64,000 nucleotides of DNA from Filimonas sp. (GCA_017306865.1 JAFKHH010000016.1:1-64000), one strand, 5' to 3'; shown: positions 50,705 through 59,615, numbered from the stretch's first letter. Notes: generated by a model from the sequence alone, not told the origin. A program made the numbers and translations.

Positions 50705-52228
50705 TTAAACAATAATGTCTCCCGTCATTTCCTTTGGAATGGGGAGCCCCATTATTGTGAGTATGCTTGGCGCAAGATCACCCAATTTACCCGGCTTTAA
50801 TGTGCCTTTGTAATCATTGCTGATCACAAAGAAAGGAACCAGGTTCAGCGAGTGCTGTGTATTTGGCGAGCCATCTTCATTGATCATGTTATCTGCATTG
50901 CCGTGGTCAGCAGTCAGGAATATGGTATAGCCATGCTGCAACGCTGCCGTTACTACACGCTCTACGCATTTATCTACTGTTTCTACTGCTTTTATTACGG
51001 CGCTAAATACGCCTGTATGCCCCACCATGTCAGCATTTGCATAGTTCAGGCAAATGAAATCTGATGACTCTTTTTCTATCTCAGGAATCAGTTTATCGGT
51101 GATTTCTATAGCGCTCATTTCCGGCTTTAGATCGTACGTAGCTACTTTAGGAGAAGGCACCATAATACGGGATTCACCATTAAACTCTTTCTCACGACCA
51201 CCACTGAAGAAGAAGGTTACGTGTGGATATTTCTCTGTTTCTGCAATGCGGATCTGTTTCTTTCCGTCACGTTCCAATACTTCACCCAGCGTATTATTCA
51301 GGTTATCATTTTCAAAGATCACATGTACATTTTTAAACGTCTGGTCATACTCCGTCATGGTAGTATAATGCAGGTTCAGTGTAGTCATGTCCTGGTCAGG
51401 ATGGTTCTCCTGTGTAAGTACATTTGTAATCTCACGGCAACGGTCTGTTCTAAAGTTAAAACAGATAGCTACATCTCCGTCTTTGATTGTAGCCACCGGT
51501 TGCTGTGCCTGGTTAACGATAACTGTTGGTTTAATAAACTCATCTGTAACCTCTGCCGCGTATGATTGCTCTATAGCTGTAATAGCGTCGGTAGCTTTTG
51601 CACCTTCACCTTTTACCATTGCATCATAAGCCAGCTTTACACGCTCCCAGCGTTTGTCGCGATCCATTGCATAGTAGCGACCGCTTACAGTTGCTATCTG
51701 GCCCACACTTCCATAGAGGTGTGTTTGCAGCTCTTTCATAAAGCCAAGTCCACTCTTAGGATCACAATCGCGGCCGTCTGTAAAGGCATGTATATAAACT
51801 TCTGTTAATCCTTCCGCTTTTGCTACATCACAAATAGCTTTCAGGTGATTAATATGGCTATGTACACCTCCATTGCTCACTAAGCCCAGTAAATGCAGCG
51901 GCTTGCTGTTCTGTTTTGCATAGCGGATAGATGCCAGCAGGTGCTCGTTCTTTGCGAACTCACCCGTGCGTATAGCAACGTTAATGCGCTGAAGCTCCTG
52001 GTACACAATGCGGCCTGCTCCCAGGTTCAGGTGCCCAACCTCACTATTTCCCATTTGCCCGTCTGGCAAACCCACCGCTTCGCCACAAGTAACCAGCGTT
52101 GTATGAGGGTATTTGCTATATAAAGAATTTACGAAAGGAACATTCGCATTTTGGATAGCGTCAGCATTTTTATGCTTGCCAAGACCCCATCCGTCCATAA
52201 TGATCAGTATTACTTTTTTATTTTCCAT
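50705..52228 (-). CDS. gpmI: 2,3-bisphosphoglycerate-independent phosphoglycerate mutase
   Basis: A 507-residue Mn-dependent glycolytic enzyme that interconverts 3- and 2-phosphoglycerate. The metal site starts with D12 in MDGWGLG and the phosphoenzyme serine is S62 in GQMGNSEVGHLNLGAG. NGGVHSHINHL, RYYAMDRDKRW, FNFRTDRCREI and LTADHGNAD are the other conserved parts. Length is normal. Single transcription unit with the terminator at 50651. Confidence 0.97.
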   Translation of the reverse strand: MENKKVILIIMDGWGLGKHKNADAIQNANVPFVNSLYSKYPHTTLVTCGEAVGLPDGQMGNSEVGHLNLGAGRIVYQELQRINVAIRTGEFAKNEHLLASIRYAKQNSKPLHLLGLVSNGGVHSHINHLKAICDVAKAEGLTEVYIHAFTDGRDCDPKSGLGFMKELQTHLYGSVGQIATVSGRYYAMDRDKRWERVKLAYDAMVKGEGAKATDAITAIEQSYAAEVTDEFIKPTVIVNQAQQPVATIKDGDVAICFNFRTDRCREITNVLTQENHPDQDMTTLNLHYTTMTEYDQTFKNVHVIFENDNLNNTLGEVLERDGKKQIRIAETEKYPHVTFFFSGGREKEFNGESRIMVPSPKVATYDLKPEMSAIEITDKLIPEIEKESSDFICLNYANADMVGHTGVFSAVIKAVETVDKCVERVVTAALQHGYTIFLTADHGNADNMINEDGSPNTQHSLNLVPFFVISNDYKGTLKPGKLGDLAPSILTIMGLPIPKEMTGDIIV

Positions 52229-52352
52229 GCTTAAAACTACTTTAATTTGAGGTTTTTCGAGAGCGTTAACCAGAAGTTTGCAATATTATTTTAGTTTGGC
52301 ATATTTTTCGCGAGTTTTGGGCAAAATAAACAACATAATAATCTCATTTTCT

Positions 52353-52733
52353 ATGAAAAAGATATTGCTATTGGCAGGTTTGGGTTTGATGCTCGCATCA
52401 TTTACGCTCAGCAGTGATACTGATAGCATTGTAAATGCCCTTAAACAAGGGAATGCAGAACAGGTGAGCCAATATTTTGACAACATGCTGGATGTAAAAC
52501 TTCCGGAAAAGGATGAAATCAAAAATGTAGGCAAGAACCAGGCGAGCATTACTGTAAAAAACTTCTTTGACGAAAATAAAATCAAAGGTTTTGAGCTTTC
52601 TTCCCAAAGGGAAATGGGTGGTACTATGTACATGGCCGGTAAGCTGCAAGGTTCGGCTAAAAGCTACAACATTACCCTCATGCTGAAAGCGCGTGGAGAT
52701 AAGATGTCGATCATTACGATACGCATTAACTAA
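52353..52733 (+). CDS. DUF4783 secreted protein
   Basis: A 126-residue exported protein with signal peptide MKKILLLAGLGLMLASFTLS. SIVNALKQGNAEQVSQYFDNMLDVKLPEKDEIKNVGKNQASITVKNFF is the DUF4783 pattern, a cystatin/NTF2-like fold usual in Bacteroidota. Function unknown. I start it at 52353, the ATG of the signal peptide; the in-frame TTG at 52278 is rejected. It ends at the hairpin at 52753. Confidence 0.88.
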   Translation: MKKILLLAGLGLMLASFTLSSDTDSIVNALKQGNAEQVSQYFDNMLDVKLPEKDEIKNVGKNQASITVKNFFDENKIKGFELSSQREMGGTMYMAGKLQGSAKSYNITLMLKARGDKMSIITIRIN

Positions 52734-52752
52734 ACCACCAGGAAAGAATTGT

Positions 52753-52781
52753 AAAAGTCCCGCATGATGCGGGACTTTTTT
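52753..52781 (+). terminator. terminator of the DUF4783 gene
   Basis: AAAAGTCCCGC pairs with GCGGGACTTTT and is followed by TTTAT. A clear intrinsic terminator 20 bases after the stop. Confidence 0.88.
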
Positions 52782-52783
52782 TA

Positions 52784-52809
52784 TGTAAGATGTTAGATGT
52801 ACGATGTAA
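52784..52809 (+). repeat. 26-nt dispersed intergenic repeat, copy 2
   Basis: TGTAAGATGT-TAGA-TGTACGATGT-AA, one mismatch to consensus. Together with the inverted copy at 52891 it forms a long inverted pair. Confidence 0.8.
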
Positions 52810-52890
52810 AACAAAATAAAACTTCATAAATAGTAAAGCTCCAAAGTGCTCAATGTCGGGTCTCCGCTATTTATAATACTCCCAACATAT

Positions 52891-52916
52891 TTACATCGTA
52901 CATCTAACATCGTACA
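52891..52916 (-). repeat. 26-nt dispersed intergenic repeat, copy 3 (inverted)
   Basis: Exact reverse complement of the consensus, ending 22 bases before the nadC ATG. Confidence 0.85.
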
Positions 52917-52925
52917 TAATTTTGC

Positions 52926-52933
52926 TAGCTTTG
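52926..52933 (+). promoter_or_regulatory. -7 promoter element of nadC
   Basis: TAGCTTTG fits TAnnTTTG and ends 5 bases before the ATG at 52939, so the transcript may be leaderless. Confidence 0.45.
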
Positions 52934-52938
52934 TTCCT

Positions 52939-53796
52939 ATGGACTTTAATAACAGGTTACAACATTTGGTTGCCGAAGCACTGGCAGAAGATATTGGAGA
53001 TGGAGATCACTCTTCGCTTGGCTGTATTCCCGCAGACAAAAAGGGAAAAGCTGTTCTGAAAATAAAACAGGATGGTGTGCTGGCTGGTGTGGATGTAGCA
53101 AAAGCCATTTTTGCACAGGTAGAGCCCACTGCTGCTTTTACGTCTTTTAAATCTGATGGCGATCAAATGGTCTTTGGAGAAAAGGCATTTGAAATAACAG
53201 CTTCCATACATACTATTCTGAAATGTGAAAGGCTGGTGCTTAATTGCATGCAACGTATGAGCGGCATTGCAACGCTTACAAGGCAGTATGTAAATAAGCT
53301 GCAAGGCTATCACACAAGGGTATTAGACACGCGTAAAACAACGCCTAATTTTCGTTTACTGGAAAAAGAAGCAGTGCGTATAGGCGGCGGCGTAAACCAT
53401 CGTTTCGGTTTGTTTGATATGATCATGCTAAAGGATAATCATATTGATTATGCCGGGGGGCTGGAGCCTGCCATTGAGAAGGCATGGAATTATGTACAAA
53501 CGAAAAAGCCAGGCTTGAAAATAGAAGTAGAAACACGCAGCATTGAGGATGTGAAGAAGGTGGTAGAGATTGGTAAGGGTAAGGTATTCCGCATTATGCT
53601 AGACAATTTTGCGCCTGAAACAGTATTTGAGGCAACAAAAATTATTGCGAGCGAATTTGAAACAGAAGCAAGTGGTGGCATTAACCTGGACACGATCATT
53701 GACTATGCTAAAACAGGTGTAGATTACGTGAGTGTAGGTGGCTTAATACACCAGGCGCAAAGCCTTGACCTGAGTTTGAAAGCAAGTTTTGAATAA
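52939..53796 (+). CDS. nadC: nicotinate-nucleotide pyrophosphorylase (quinolinate phosphoribosyltransferase)
   Basis: A 285-residue enzyme of de novo NAD synthesis that makes nicotinate mononucleotide from quinolinate and PRPP. I start it at 52939 (MDFNNRL). ALAEDIGDGDHSS, CMQRMSGIATLT, LDTRKTTPNFRLLEKEAVRIGGGVNHRFGL with the substrate arginines and lysine, MLKDNHI, IEVETRSIEDV and ASGGINLDTI are all present. No nadA or nadB is in the window. The SUI1-like gene follows after 12 bases and is probably co-transcribed. Confidence 0.96.
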   Translation: MDFNNRLQHLVAEALAEDIGDGDHSSLGCIPADKKGKAVLKIKQDGVLAGVDVAKAIFAQVEPTAAFTSFKSDGDQMVFGEKAFEITASIHTILKCERLVLNCMQRMSGIATLTRQYVNKLQGYHTRVLDTRKTTPNFRLLEKEAVRIGGGVNHRFGLFDMIMLKDNHIDYAGGLEPAIEKAWNYVQTKKPGLKIEVETRSIEDVKKVVEIGKGKVFRIMLDNFAPETVFEATKIIASEFETEASGGINLDTIIDYAKTGVDYVSVGGLIHQAQSLDLSLKASFE

Positions 53797-53808
53797 ACGA
53801 AGTGTACT

Positions 53809-54153
53809 ATGAGTAAAAAGAACAAAGCCGACAATAATGGGTTTGTCTATAGCACAGATCCGAACTTTCATTTTAGTAATGAAGAGGAAGAACAGGCTGC
53901 AACATTGCCACCTGCCCAGCAGAAACTACGCATTCATTTAGATACAAAGCAACGTGCGGGTAAAGCTGTTACATTGGTAAAAGGTTTTATTGGCACAGAG
54001 GAAGACCTGGAGGCGTTAGGTAAAAAGCTAAAGAACTTCTGCGGCACTGGTGGTGCCGTAAAGGATGGAGAAATATTAATACAGGGCGACCAGCGTGATA
54101 AGATCTTACAATGGTTACTGAAGAATGAATATAAGCAGAGTAAGAAGGTTTAA
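53809..54153 (+). CDS. SUI1/eIF1-like translation initiation factor (YciH family)
   Basis: A 114-residue protein. The C-terminal 75 residues form the SUI1 fold: KAVTLVKGFIGTEEDLEALGKKLKNFCGTGGAVKDGEILIQGDQRDKILQWLL matches YciH closely, including the FCGTGGxVKDGEIxIQGD signature. The N-terminal 35 residues are acidic and probably disordered. YciH-type factors bind the 30S subunit and affect start-codon choice; the role here is inferred. Confidence 0.92.
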   Translation: MSKKNKADNNGFVYSTDPNFHFSNEEEEQAATLPPAQQKLRIHLDTKQRAGKAVTLVKGFIGTEEDLEALGKKLKNFCGTGGAVKDGEILIQGDQRDKILQWLLKNEYKQSKKV

Positions 54154-54178
54154 TTGTTATAAATGCTGCAAACGAAAA

Positions 54179-54211
54179 GACCTATAAGGTTTTTAAAAAA
54201 CTTTATAGGTC
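54179..54211. terminator. CCTATAAGG-type hairpin between convergent genes
   Basis: GACCTATAAGG pairs with CTTTATAGGTC (one wobble) around an A/T-rich loop. It sits between the SUI1-like gene and the convergent enoyl-CoA hydratase gene. Confidence 0.7.
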
Positions 54212-54242
54212 TCATTTCAAATCTTAAATATCAAATCTCAAA

Positions 54243-55022
54243 TTAACGTCCTTTAAATATCGCTTTCCTTTTTTCCAAAAATGCACTGGTTCCTTCTTTT
54301 ACATCTTCCGTACCGAAGCATTCGCCGAAGGAATCCAATTCTACAGCATAGCCATTTTTGGTTTCATCAAACACGGCATTGGCTGCAGCAATACACTTAC
54401 TTACAGCAACGGGTGCTTTTGTAGCTATTACAGCTAATATGGATTTGGCTTTATTCAGTAATTCTTCCTGTGTTGTTACATAATTCACCAGGCCATACTG
54501 TAAGGCTGCATTGGCATCTATCATAGCTGCACTCAGCAGCAACTCCATGGCCCTTCCTTTGCCTATCAGTTGCGTGAGGCGTTGTGTACCACCATAGCCG
54601 GGAATAAGCCCAAGATTGACTTCAGGCTGCCCAAATTTTGCATTGTCAGATGCCAGCCTGAAATGGCAGCTCATTGCTAATTCACATCCGCCGCCTAAAG
54701 CAAAGCCATTGATGCAACCTACAATTGGTTTGGGTGCATTTTCTATTTTGAAAAAGATGTCCTGCCCTTTCTTAGCCAGTGCTTTTCCCTGCGCTACTGT
54801 GAGGCCATGAAACTCGCTGATGTCCGCACCTGCAACGAATGCTTTAGTGCCTGCACCAGTTATAATAGCGGCTTTAATATCTGCGTTGTTATATACTTCG
54901 TCTACAGCATCGCTGATGTCCTGCATCACACCTGCATTAAGCGCATTCATCTTATCAGGACGATTGATGGTGATCGTAAAAATTCCATTTTCCAGTGAGG
55001 TTAGAATATTCTGATATGACAT
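54243..55022 (-). CDS. enoyl-CoA hydratase/isomerase family protein
   Basis: A 259-residue crotonase-fold enzyme. AFVAGADISEF and NGFALGGGCELAMSCHFRLAS form the CoA site and oxyanion hole; the two catalytic glutamates are E in GGGCELAMS and E in FGQPEVNLGLIPGYGGTQRL, both present, so hydratase activity on short enoyl-CoAs is likely. It could serve beta-oxidation or butyrate-type metabolism. It is a single gene on the minus strand. Confidence 0.92.
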   Translation of the reverse strand: MSYQNILTSLENGIFTITINRPDKMNALNAGVMQDISDAVDEVYNNADIKAAIITGAGTKAFVAGADISEFHGLTVAQGKALAKKGQDIFFKIENAPKPIVGCINGFALGGGCELAMSCHFRLASDNAKFGQPEVNLGLIPGYGGTQRLTQLIGKGRAMELLLSAAMIDANAALQYGLVNYVTTQEELLNKAKSILAVIATKAPVAVSKCIAAANAVFDETKNGYAVELDSFGECFGTEDVKEGTSAFLEKRKAIFKGR

Positions 55023-55125
55023 ACAAATGTTTTTATAAGTCTAAGATAGAAAAGTTCGTTTCAATAGTTTTCAAAGTTTCCCTGTTTCATTCTAAAACTT
55101 TGAAAGATTACTTTATCTTTCTGAT

Positions 55126-55728
55126 ATGAAACTCGTTGACTTTATTATTTACGCGGGTATTTTCGTGTTTGCTATTACGGGTGCCCTTAAGGCGAGAACG
55201 CACCGGATGGATATTTTTGGCGCTTCGGTACTGGCTTTTGTAACTGCTTATGGTGGGGGTACTATTCGTGATCTGCTGATTGGTATCAGGCCGATCAATT
55301 GGATGAATGACTACATTGCTTTTTCGCTTGTTTTCTCTGCAGTGATCTTTACTTTTTTAATTAAGTGGAATATTCCAGGCTTTAATAAGATTGTCTTTTA
55401 TACAGATGCGATCGGCTTAGGCATGTTTACTGTTGCCGGTATAGAGCGCAGCCTGTCGCATGGCATCAATGATTTGTATGCGGTAATGATGGGTGTAATA
55501 TCTGCTACGTTTGGCGGCTTTGTAGCAGACATTATCAGTAATAATGTGCCTGCGCTATTGAAGCGCGGTGAGCTGTATGCAACAGCGTGCGCTATCGGCG
55601 GCGCTATTTATATTGGTTTGGAAAAAATGGATTTCAACCAGAATGCAAAACTGATTACTTGTGTTGCTGTGATTGTAGCTATAAGAATTGTAGCGAGCAG
55701 AAAACGGCTGGAACTGCCGGAAATTTAA
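55126..55728 (+). CDS. TRIC-type cation channel, UPF0126 (YadS/YicG)
   Basis: A 200-residue membrane protein with seven hydrophobic segments and an internal duplication. The first half has VTAYGGGTIRDLLIG, with the GGGxxRD signature; the second half has ISATFGGFVADIISNNVP, where the usual GGxxRD reads GGFVAD, so the conserved arginine is replaced by alanine. Prokaryotic TRIC proteins are trimeric potassium or glycine-linked channels. The start at 55126 fits the first helix. Confidence 0.88.
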   Translation: MKLVDFIIYAGIFVFAITGALKARTHRMDIFGASVLAFVTAYGGGTIRDLLIGIRPINWMNDYIAFSLVFSAVIFTFLIKWNIPGFNKIVFYTDAIGLGMFTVAGIERSLSHGINDLYAVMMGVISATFGGFVADIISNNVPALLKRGELYATACAIGGAIYIGLEKMDFNQNAKLITCVAVIVAIRIVASRKRLELPEI

Positions 55729-55933
55729 ACGTCAATCGCGAGACGGTAATCGTGAATTGAACATTCTTATTCAGGAACATTACCTTACAAAATCATATCG
55801 CAAAGAACACAGAGAAGCGCAAAGTCCGCAAAGAAAAAATCTGTATCTCTGAACCGAGTGATAGAAAAAGTCTGTCACTGAGGAACAGAAGTACAGATTG
55901 AGATTTATTCATTCACGATTACCGTCTCACGTC

Positions 55934-57112
55934 TCACGCCCCATATTCCATCACCGGGTGTCGCTCAAACGGATTTTTTGATTCGTCGAAGTTTATACGA
56001 TAGGTAACCATGCGGCGGCTTTGGGATGCGCCGAGACTTTTATAGATGTTCAGCATCTTGGGATTCCAGTCACCCGCCCAACCCATTTCATACGTATCGT
56101 ACCAGCCTTTGTTTTGAATTAGCAGGCCTCCTTCATAGATCATGTAGGAATCTATGCCAAGCGCCTGGAACTTGGGTACAATACCAAAGGCTACGCCTGT
56201 AAATACTTTACATTGCCCGGTCTTTTTCATCCATAGCAATTTCAGTTTTTGCAGCAGTCCCAATTTGCCATTGAAGTGCTTGAAGTATTGGTTCAGATCA
56301 GGAATATTGATCCACATGGCAATTGGTTCTTCTTTATAGTAGGTGAACCAGATGAGCCTTTCGTCCATGATCGGCTTCATCTTATTGAAGAGTTTTATTA
56401 CCTGTTCTTTTGTTATTTCTTTTGCTTCACCGTGTTGCGCCCATGCAGAGTTATACACGTGTGCAAAGTCCGCTGCATGTTTTTCCAGGTCTTTTATGCT
56501 GATGTGTTTTGCGCTGTAGCCGGGCTTCGAAGCAAACTTGGCGTGGCGCTCCGGGAAGCGGGATGGTAATGGATCATCTACCTTCATTGCATAGTAATAC
56601 TGGTTGTAGTAATTCTGGAATCCATACGTTTCAAACAGTTTCTCGTAATAAGATGGATTGAAAGACATGCCGTAGATTGGCTCGCGTTCAAAACCTTCTA
56701 CCATAAGCCCCCACCATTTATCGCGGTCGCCAAAGTTGATTGGGCCATCCATTGCTTCCATCCCTTTGCTTTGCAACCATGCTTTCGCTGTGTCAAATAA
56801 CAGGTTGGCTGCTGCCTGGTCATTAACGGAGTCAAAGAAACCTACGCCGCCTGTTTTGAATTCTGTGCCTTTATTTACATATTTCTCATTGGTAAATGCG
56901 GCAATGCGCCCAATAGTTTTACCCTTATCGTCCTGTAAGATCCAACGTTTGGCTTCTCCGTATTTAAATGATTTATTTTTTGCTTTATCAAACACGTCAT
57001 TCACCTCATTGTCAAGCGACCTGATGTAGTTCACATTATCCTTATTCATTTCCGCATTCACTTTCAAAAATTCCCGAACCAATGCACCATTGTTCACTTC
57101 TAACACTTGCAT
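55934..57112 (-). CDS. GNAT-like conserved protein
   Basis: A 392-residue cytoplasmic protein. GRIAAFTNEKYVNKGTEFKTGGVGFFDSVNDQAAANLLFDTAKAWLQSKG resembles the acetyl-CoA-binding part of a GNAT N-acetyltransferase, and the same fold may be repeated in the C-terminal half (FGIVPKFQALGIDSYMIYEGGLLIQNKG). Similar Bacteroidota proteins of about 380-400 residues are annotated as hypothetical or GNAT-type. The acceptor is unknown. Single gene on the minus strand; long inverted words flank it downstream (55730 and 55905). Confidence 0.65.
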   Translation of the reverse strand: MQVLEVNNGALVREFLKVNAEMNKDNVNYIRSLDNEVNDVFDKAKNKSFKYGEAKRWILQDDKGKTIGRIAAFTNEKYVNKGTEFKTGGVGFFDSVNDQAAANLLFDTAKAWLQSKGMEAMDGPINFGDRDKWWGLMVEGFEREPIYGMSFNPSYYEKLFETYGFQNYYNQYYYAMKVDDPLPSRFPERHAKFASKPGYSAKHISIKDLEKHAADFAHVYNSAWAQHGEAKEITKEQVIKLFNKMKPIMDERLIWFTYYKEEPIAMWINIPDLNQYFKHFNGKLGLLQKLKLLWMKKTGQCKVFTGVAFGIVPKFQALGIDSYMIYEGGLLIQNKGWYDTYEMGWAGDWNPKMLNIYKSLGASQSRRMVTYRINFDESKNPFERHPVMEYGA

Positions 57113-57138
57113 ATCGTTGAGTTTATGGGTAAAAATAA

Positions 57139-57177
57139 GCCCTATAACTTACAGTTTCAAAAACTTCGTTATAGGGC
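57139..57177 (-). repeat. GCCCTATAAC-type hairpin
   Basis: GCCCTATAAC (57139-57148) pairs with GTTATAGGGC (57168-57177), with AGTTT/AAACT pairing inside. It lies between two minus-strand genes, upstream of the GNAT-like gene. Confidence 0.6.
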
Positions 57178-57254
57178 GAATATTGTTTCAGTAGTTTAAG
57201 TGTTTCAAAAGTTTCAAGATGAAACGCTGAAACTTTGAAACGATTGAAACTATA

Positions 57255-58856
57255 TTAGTTCGCTTTCACAAACAATTTGTCCAGCATTTTTTTATCATGT
57301 CCGTAAATGTCTTTGCGGAAGTTCAGTTTACCATTGTCATCCACCCATGCTGTCAGGTACAGGATGTAAACCGGAACAGTTTTGTCGAGCGTAATCCATT
57401 TTTCCTTTTTCAGATCCATGCTTTTGGCAATGCTGTCTGCTGTCCATTTAGGATCGTTGCGTAGCAGGTATTCAGCCATTTTAGCCGGCTCTGACAAACG
57501 GATACATCCGTGGCTGAAGTTTCGGCTGGAAGAGGTGAAGAGGTCATGGTTAGGCGTATCGTGCAGGTATATGTTATAGCTGTTCGGGAACAGGAACTTC
57601 ACTTTACCAAGTGAGTTACCTGGGCCTGGTTTCTGTCTTACAATTGGCACTTTACCACTATAGCCGGTTATTTCCATATTGTGGGAGGCTATGTAATTGC
57701 TGTTGCGTGCTATACCTGGCATGATCTCGTTTTTCACAATGCTTTCAGGAACGTTCCAGTAGGGTGCAAATACAATGTAGCGCAGATTGCCATTAAAGAT
57801 CACCGTGCTATTTGCGGCTGTACCTACTATTACATTCATTTCAAAAGCCTGTTCACCATTCTCGTACACGTGTAGTTTATACTCAGGAATATTTACGACT
57901 ACATAATTGGAATCCCTGCCGCCGGGTAACCAGCGTAGGCGTTCAAGATTGACCAGCATTTGCTTTACACGTGTGCTTGGCAATATGTTTAACTCTTGCA
58001 CCATTTTAGCCCCGATAACGCCATCTACTCCTAACCCCATTCTGCGCTGAAAGCTTTTAGCGCCATTCACGAGCGTGCTGTCAACTATAGCTGTTGAGTC
58101 TTCTGCGGCCATATCGCCTAATACAAACAGGCGATGTTTTATCTGCATAACAATATCGCTGGAATCTCCTTTTTTCAAAGACTTTTTGGGAAGCGGAATA
58201 GAATCCCACTTTTCATTTTTTTCCAGTTGCACATATTGCGATAGAAAGGTTTCTATCTGCTTGTATTGCGGATGCAGGTTTGCATATTTATCTGCTTCTT
58301 TTCCTTTTGCGTGTATTACAGAATCCAATACGGCAGTAATGCTTATTTTTTTCCTTGGTATGTACCAGCCAAGTGTTGCAGCGTCTATATCACTGCCTTT
58401 ATAAAATTTGGATGCATAGTCAAAGAACTGGCCGGTGAGTAACAGTTCTGTTTCCAGTATGTCATTCACTTTTTTAACCGGTGTGGAGTCTCCCGCAAAG
58501 GCGCTATACAGTTTGTGTAACTTTTGATTGTACATGCTGCTGTCCTGCATTGTAGATACTGTATTATCCAGCAGGTTTACAAAGTTGCGTGCCTGCTCTG
58601 CTATACCTGTACTGTCAAACCAGGCAAACTCATAGTTCCTTTGTTTGTAAAATTCTATGTACTGGGCTTCATACTTCTGGTAGGTGGTGTCTGCAGACAA
58701 AAAGGTATGTAGCTGCACACTGTCCAGGAAAAGATTATTGAAGGAGGTACGGAGGTTGATTGTAGTGTCTCTTACAACCGGCTTTTTTTGTGGATGGTTA
58801 TTACATGCCCACATTATTAATGTCAAACCGATAAATAACAATACCCGTGTTTTCAT
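57255..58856 (-). CDS. L,D-transpeptidase (YcbB-like), putative lipoprotein
   Basis: A 533-residue cell-wall enzyme that forms 3-3 cross-links or attaches lipoproteins to peptidoglycan. The N-terminus LTLIMWACNN holds a lipobox-like cysteine at 18. A peptidoglycan-binding domain (KKGDSSDIVMQIKHRLFVLGD ... FQRRMGLGVDGVIG) precedes the YkuD catalytic domain with HDTPNHDLFTSSSRNFSHGCIRL, where H and the catalytic cysteine (about 450) are intact. Domain order and length match YcbB/LdtD. Confidence 0.93.
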   Translation of the reverse strand: MKTRVLLFIGLTLIMWACNNHPQKKPVVRDTTINLRTSFNNLFLDSVQLHTFLSADTTYQKYEAQYIEFYKQRNYEFAWFDSTGIAEQARNFVNLLDNTVSTMQDSSMYNQKLHKLYSAFAGDSTPVKKVNDILETELLLTGQFFDYASKFYKGSDIDAATLGWYIPRKKISITAVLDSVIHAKGKEADKYANLHPQYKQIETFLSQYVQLEKNEKWDSIPLPKKSLKKGDSSDIVMQIKHRLFVLGDMAAEDSTAIVDSTLVNGAKSFQRRMGLGVDGVIGAKMVQELNILPSTRVKQMLVNLERLRWLPGGRDSNYVVVNIPEYKLHVYENGEQAFEMNVIVGTAANSTVIFNGNLRYIVFAPYWNVPESIVKNEIMPGIARNSNYIASHNMEITGYSGKVPIVRQKPGPGNSLGKVKFLFPNSYNIYLHDTPNHDLFTSSSRNFSHGCIRLSEPAKMAEYLLRNDPKWTADSIAKSMDLKKEKWITLDKTVPVYILYLTAWVDDNGKLNFRKDIYGHDKKMLDKLFVKAN

Positions 58857-58882
58857 ATAAGGTTTTATATAGGTTAAATTTA

Positions 58883-59584
58883 TTACAAATTCATAAGCAA
58901 AGTTGCTGCCACAATGCCTGCTGTTTCTGTCCGCAGACGTGTATTGCCCAGTGCTACCGGAGCGTATGAAAGTAGTAAGGCTTTTTCTATTTCTTCAGGT
59001 GAAAAATCACCTTCAGGCCCAATTAACATTAAAATGTCATTGTCTATTGTGACAGTCGCTAATTCTTTTTTTTCATGGGGCTCGCAGTGTGCGATCAGTC
59101 GCTGCTTTTGCCTGCTGTTCTCAATGAGGTCCAGCCCTTTTTCAGGTGTGCGCAAGAGCGGCAGCCAAACCTGTTGACTTTGCAACATGGCGGATACAAG
59201 TATGCCTTGCATTCTATCGAAACGGAAATGTTGTTTTTCCGTCCGCTGACAGAGCATGGGAATAATTTCACTCACGCCTATTTCAGTTGCTTTTTCCAGG
59301 AACCATTCAAAGCGGCTTGCATTTTTGAGCAATGAAATCCCCATTGCTACATGCCGTTGTTGCTTTTCTATGAATTGTATTTCTTTTACCGCAACGGAGC
59401 AACTGCGCTTATCAAGATCTGTTATGTTGGCTGTAAATAAATGTCCTTTGCCATCTGTTAGCTGTAATGCATCACCTGCTCTCATGCGCAACACCTGGAT
59501 AGCATGTTTAACGCTTTCGTCACTGAGTGTGTGGTGTTTTGCATCCGGCAATATCTCCGGTTCATAGAAATAGGGCAATGACAT
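58883..59584 (-). CDS. rsmE: 16S rRNA (uracil1498-N3)-methyltransferase
   Basis: A 233-residue SPOUT-fold methyltransferase. The N-terminal PUA-like part has HAIQVLRMRAGDALQLTDGKG. The C-terminal knot has LLKNASRFEWFLEKATEIGVSEIIPM, MLIGPEGDFSPEEIEKA and VALGNTRLRTETAGIVAATLL, all diagnostic for RsmE. It precedes the L,D-transpeptidase gene by 26 bases on the minus strand. A copy of the 26-nt repeat lies just upstream. Confidence 0.95.
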   Translation of the reverse strand: MSLPYFYEPEILPDAKHHTLSDESVKHAIQVLRMRAGDALQLTDGKGHLFTANITDLDKRSCSVAVKEIQFIEKQQRHVAMGISLLKNASRFEWFLEKATEIGVSEIIPMLCQRTEKQHFRFDRMQGILVSAMLQSQQVWLPLLRTPEKGLDLIENSRQKQRLIAHCEPHEKKELATVTIDNDILMLIGPEGDFSPEEIEKALLLSYAPVALGNTRLRTETAGIVAATLLMNL

Positions 59585-59589
59585 TTTTA

Positions 59590-59615
59590 TGTACGATGTT
59601 AGATGTACGATGTAA
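59590..59615 (+). repeat. 26-nt dispersed intergenic repeat, copy 4
   Basis: Exact consensus: TGTACGATGT, TAGA, TGTACGATGT, AA. It starts 6 bases before the rsmE start codon in the opposite orientation. Confidence 0.85.

Noticed and set aside
55730-55940. Inverted words CGAGACGGTAATCGTGAAT and ATTCACGATTACCGTCTC as terminal repeats of a mobile element
   Set aside because: They enclose only about 200 bases without a gene, and similar words occur at 27190-27220, so they belong to the dispersed intergenic words.
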